Shown: positions 6,120 to 7,426 of the stretch, piece by piece | Numbering within the stretch: the stretch's first letter is position 1 | How the letters are laid out: every line of letters starts with the position of its first letter | Assembly: GCA_002439555.1 (NCBI GenBank) | Contig: DJOC01000057.1 | Location: 1-7,426, forward strand | Length of the DNA: 7,426 nucleotides | Source of the DNA: Caryophanales bacterium UBA6448 | GTDB lineage: Bacteria; Bacillota_I; Bacilli_A; RF39; UBA660 | Direction: 5' to 3' | Position numbers and translations under genes: made by a program | The notes under the pieces: model-generated | Told to the model about the DNA's origin: nothing | Databases searched by the model: none | What the model saw: the letters and a program-made list of their open reading frames with translations, nothing else

Positions 6120-6650
6120 TTATTTATTGCATTTTGTTTGCACGTCCAAAATATAAGCCTCCATTATTTCATTAGTTTGACCTGAAACTTTAAATTTTAC
6201 CAAATCACCAAATATCGGTAAATTAAAATCAAAAAATAAAGTTACGCGAAAAATTGTATTACAAGTTTCGTTATTTGTCATTGCTAGCACACAATAATTA
6301 TACAGCTTGCCTTCTTGTGCAAGTTCAGATGTACCATCAATAGTAAATCCATACATTTTATTAACAGTTTCAGTTGCTTCATAAACGTTATCTAAATTTT
6401 GACAAACACCTTTCATTTTATAATTATTATTTTTTAAATATGTATTCATAACATTTATTGAACCATCTATATTCTTCCCATATGTAGTTTTAGTTGTTAG
6501 TCCCTCATATTTTTCTATAATCGAAGATAAATCATTTTTTTCTTTGTATGTTCTTGAATAACTTAATGCCATAACCAAAAAGCCTGCAAAAATTAAAGTA
6601 AAACTTGTAGCAATAACAAATATCCAAGTTGAACCAATAGATTCTCTCAT
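6120..6650 (-). CDS. TadE/pseudopilin-like secreted protein
   Basis: The product has 176 residues. A short N-terminus (MRESIGSTW) precedes one hydrophobic helix (about 8-30) and the charged segment SYSRTYKEKNDLSSIIEKYEG, the arrangement of TadE-like or pilin-like proteins. The outer domain has four cysteines (83, 120, 130, 174), an even number that could form two disulfides. A FDFNLPIFGDLVKFKVSGQT segment (140-159) recalls the C-terminal strand of TadE proteins. The start has AGGTGG four bases upstream. No other tad or type IV pilus gene is seen in the window. The product is unassigned beyond this resemblance; an envelope-anchored protein of unknown role is the safe reading. Confidence 0.78.
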   Translation of the reverse strand: MRESIGSTWIFVIATSFTLIFAGFLVMALSYSRTYKEKNDLSSIIEKYEGLTTKTTYGKNIDGSINVMNTYLKNNNYKMKGVCQNLDNVYEATETVNKMYGFTIDGTSELAQEGKLYNYCVLAMTNNETCNTIFRVTLFFDFNLPIFGDLVKFKVSGQTNEIMEAYILDVQTKCNK

Positions 6651-6672
6651 ATAACCACCTCTTATTATAATA

Positions 6673-6701
6673 AGTATAACATTTTTTGTAGAATAAATCT
6701 A
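6673..6701 (-). promoter_or_regulatory. candidate promoter of the TadE-like gene
   Basis: Reading leftward, TGT-TATACT (6681-6673) is an extended -10, with TAGATT (6701-6696) 17 bases upstream. The predicted start is near 6666, giving a leader of about 15 bases that contains AGAGGTGG. A TATAAT closer to the gene would place the start inside the ribosome binding site and is less likely. Confidence 0.45.
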
Positions 6702-6717
6702 TTACTTATGATAAAAT
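6689..6717 (+). promoter_or_regulatory. candidate promoter of tRNA-Thr
   Basis: TGA-TAAAAT (6709-6717) is an extended -10 and TAGAAT (6689-6694) lies 17 bases upstream. The start would be near 6724, a few bases before the mature tRNA. The region overlaps the oppositely directed promoter of the TadE-like gene. TATGAT (6707-6712) is an alternative -10. Confidence 0.4.
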
Positions 6718-6726
6718 AATATTGAT

Positions 6727-6800
6727 GCCGGATTAGTTTAATGGTAAAACAGATGCATGGTAAGCATCAGCCACAAGTTCAATTCTTGTATTCGGCACCA
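6727..6800 (+). tRNA. tRNA-Thr (anticodon GGU)
   Basis: The 74 bases fold into a full cloverleaf. The acceptor stem is GCCGGAT with ATTCGGC (one G-U pair), the D stem GTTT/AAAC with a seven-base loop containing GG, and the anticodon stem GATGC/GCATC around ATGGTAA. The variable region has four bases, and the T stem ACAAG/CTTGT encloses TTCAATT. Discriminator A is followed by an encoded CCA. The anticodon GGT (6759-6761) reads ACC and ACU. G1-C72, C2-G71 and the G35-U36 anticodon bases are the known bacterial threonine identity elements. The D arm (AGTTTAATGGTAAAAC) is more like that of tRNA-Gly. Confidence 0.92.
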
Positions 6801-6814
6801 TTTTAGTAAATAAT

Positions 6815-6841
6815 TCGGACTTTTAGTCTGATTTTTATTTT
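6815..6841 (+). terminator. intrinsic terminator after tRNA-Thr
   Basis: TCGGAC (6815-6820) pairs with GTCTGA (6826-6831) with one G-U pair and a five-base loop; TTTTTATTTT follows. It lies 14 bases after the CCA end. Confidence 0.75.
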
Positions 6842-6865
6842 GTCTTTATAACTTAATTTTAATAT

Positions 6866-6904
6866 AAAAAACTCGTTTCTCATTGTTCAAGGAACGGGCT
6901 TTTT
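6866..6904. terminator. second hairpin with A-run and T-run on its flanks
   Basis: CTCGTTTCT (6872-6880) pairs with AGGAACGGG (6890-6898), including G-U pairs, with a nine-base loop. After one mismatch AAAAA (6866-6870) faces TTTTT (6900-6904). The shape allows termination on either strand; on the plus strand it would back up the terminator at 6815-6841. Between it and the next gene (6905-7066) no gene or RNA structure is convincing. Confidence 0.7.
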
Positions 6905-7066
6905 ATCACTTATTATTTTTATTTTGTAATACACTATTAATAATTATAAGTTTAATTCTTATGGTACTGATAACTTTAAAATACTATTATTTTCAACTTT
7001 TATATGTTATTATTAAGATGAAAAAAGTCAAAACAATTTTAACAATGGTAAAATTTAGGAGGAAAA

Positions 7067-7426
7067 ATGAACTATAATTACAATTATTTATTTTTAGATT
7101 TAATTATCACAATATTATTATTTTTAATAATTCCTTTTGTGATATTCTATAAAAGAGAAAAATATTATACAAAAAAGCAAAGAACTATTATTTTAATATT
7201 AAATTCAGTCTTTATTGAAATAATATATATTATTATTCAATGTTGCTTAATTGGAGATTATACACTAATTAGTTTTGCGCCGGCAGTTAGTTACTATTAT
7301 ATAAATAAATTAATTTGGAAAAAAAATAGATTTAGTGATAAAGTAAAAAAAAGTGAAAATAAAAACATTTTTAATAAAATTAAATTAAAATCAATCATAT
7401 TATTCATTATATTTATTTGTTTAATT
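7067..7426 (+). CDS. unrecognised multi-pass membrane protein, 5' part (3' end outside window)
   Basis: An open frame of 120 codons runs from an ATG with a strong AGGAGG (7057-7062) four bases upstream to the end of the window without a stop. The product begins MNYNYNYLFL and has likely membrane helices at about 7-28 and 41-63, a short hydrophobic stretch at 65-79, then a Lys-rich loop (81-108) and the beginning of another helix (109-120). Two adjacent cysteines (59-60) lie at the end of the second helix. Codon and base use are AT-rich like the neighbours. I do not recognise the family. The positive-inside pattern puts the Lys-rich loops in the cytoplasm. Confidence 0.8.
   Translation, partial: MNYNYNYLFLDLIITILLFLIIPFVIFYKREKYYTKKQRTIILILNSVFIEIIYIIIQCCLIGDYTLISFAPAVSYYYINKLIWKKNRFSDKVKKSENKNIFNKIKLKSIILFIIFICLI

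Noticed and set aside
7005..7013. TGT-TATTAT as an extended -10 for the 7067 gene
   Set aside because: No -35-like box lies at 16-18 bases, and similar strings are frequent in this AT-rich gap; the gene's promoter remains unidentified.
7035..7055. AATTTTA/TAAAATT inverted repeat just before the 7067 ribosome binding site
   Set aside because: The stem is all A-T and in such AT-rich DNA is expected by chance; it would be very weak.
6883..7077. 64-residue hydrophobic frame starting with TTG
   Set aside because: It begins inside the second terminator hairpin, has no ribosome binding site and overlaps the start of the better-supported gene at 7067 in another frame.
7018..7077. 19-codon upstream frame (MKKVKTILTM...) as a leader peptide
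   Set aside because: There is no usable Shine-Dalgarno sequence, and nothing in its codons suggests attenuation.

Overview
The window is a strongly AT-rich stretch of chromosome from a low-GC Gram-positive bacterium (Bacillota or a related uncultured lineage). Evidence: most genes have GGAGG-type ribosome binding sites, promoters look like sigma-A sites, and a SpoVS gene is present. TGA is used as a stop (uppS ends in TGA at the position expected for the family) and Trp is encoded by TGG, so the mycoplasma code 4 does not apply. The exact lineage cannot be fixed from this sequence. An uncultured gut Bacilli/RF39-like genome is one guess.

Bases 1-2092 read rightward. They hold the 3' part of an FtsK/SpoIIIE DNA translocase whose reading frame is already open at base 1, a membrane-anchored thioredoxin-fold-like protein without the redox cysteines, and TrmL, a tRNA wobble-base 2'-O-methyltransferase that starts on the stop codon of the gene before it. 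A bidirectional terminator (2092-2123) closes this group against the facing genes.

Bases 2107-6650 read leftward. In transcription order: a TadE/pseudopilin-like secreted protein with four cysteines; a good sigma-A promoter followed by uppS, an HdeD-like six-helix membrane protein and spoVS; a terminator; then a second cysteine-less thioredoxin-like protein, a membrane-anchored RsiV/DUF3298-like protein, frr (ribosome recycling factor) and a third thioredoxin-like protein that keeps CxxC. The frr and uppS genes are normally adjacent (pyrH-frr-uppS-cdsA); here they are separated and in reverse order.

Bases 6651-7426 read rightward: a tRNA-Thr(GGU) with encoded CCA, two successive terminator hairpins, and the first 120 codons of an unrecognised multi-pass membrane protein that runs off the window.

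Most of the content is housekeeping (chromosome segregation, tRNA modification, ribosome recycling, undecaprenyl phosphate synthesis). The least ordinary element is a set of three similarly built membrane-anchored thioredoxin-fold proteins, one with and two without the CxxC pair, alongside a possible RsiV-like envelope protein. No mobile element, CRISPR array or phage gene was seen.
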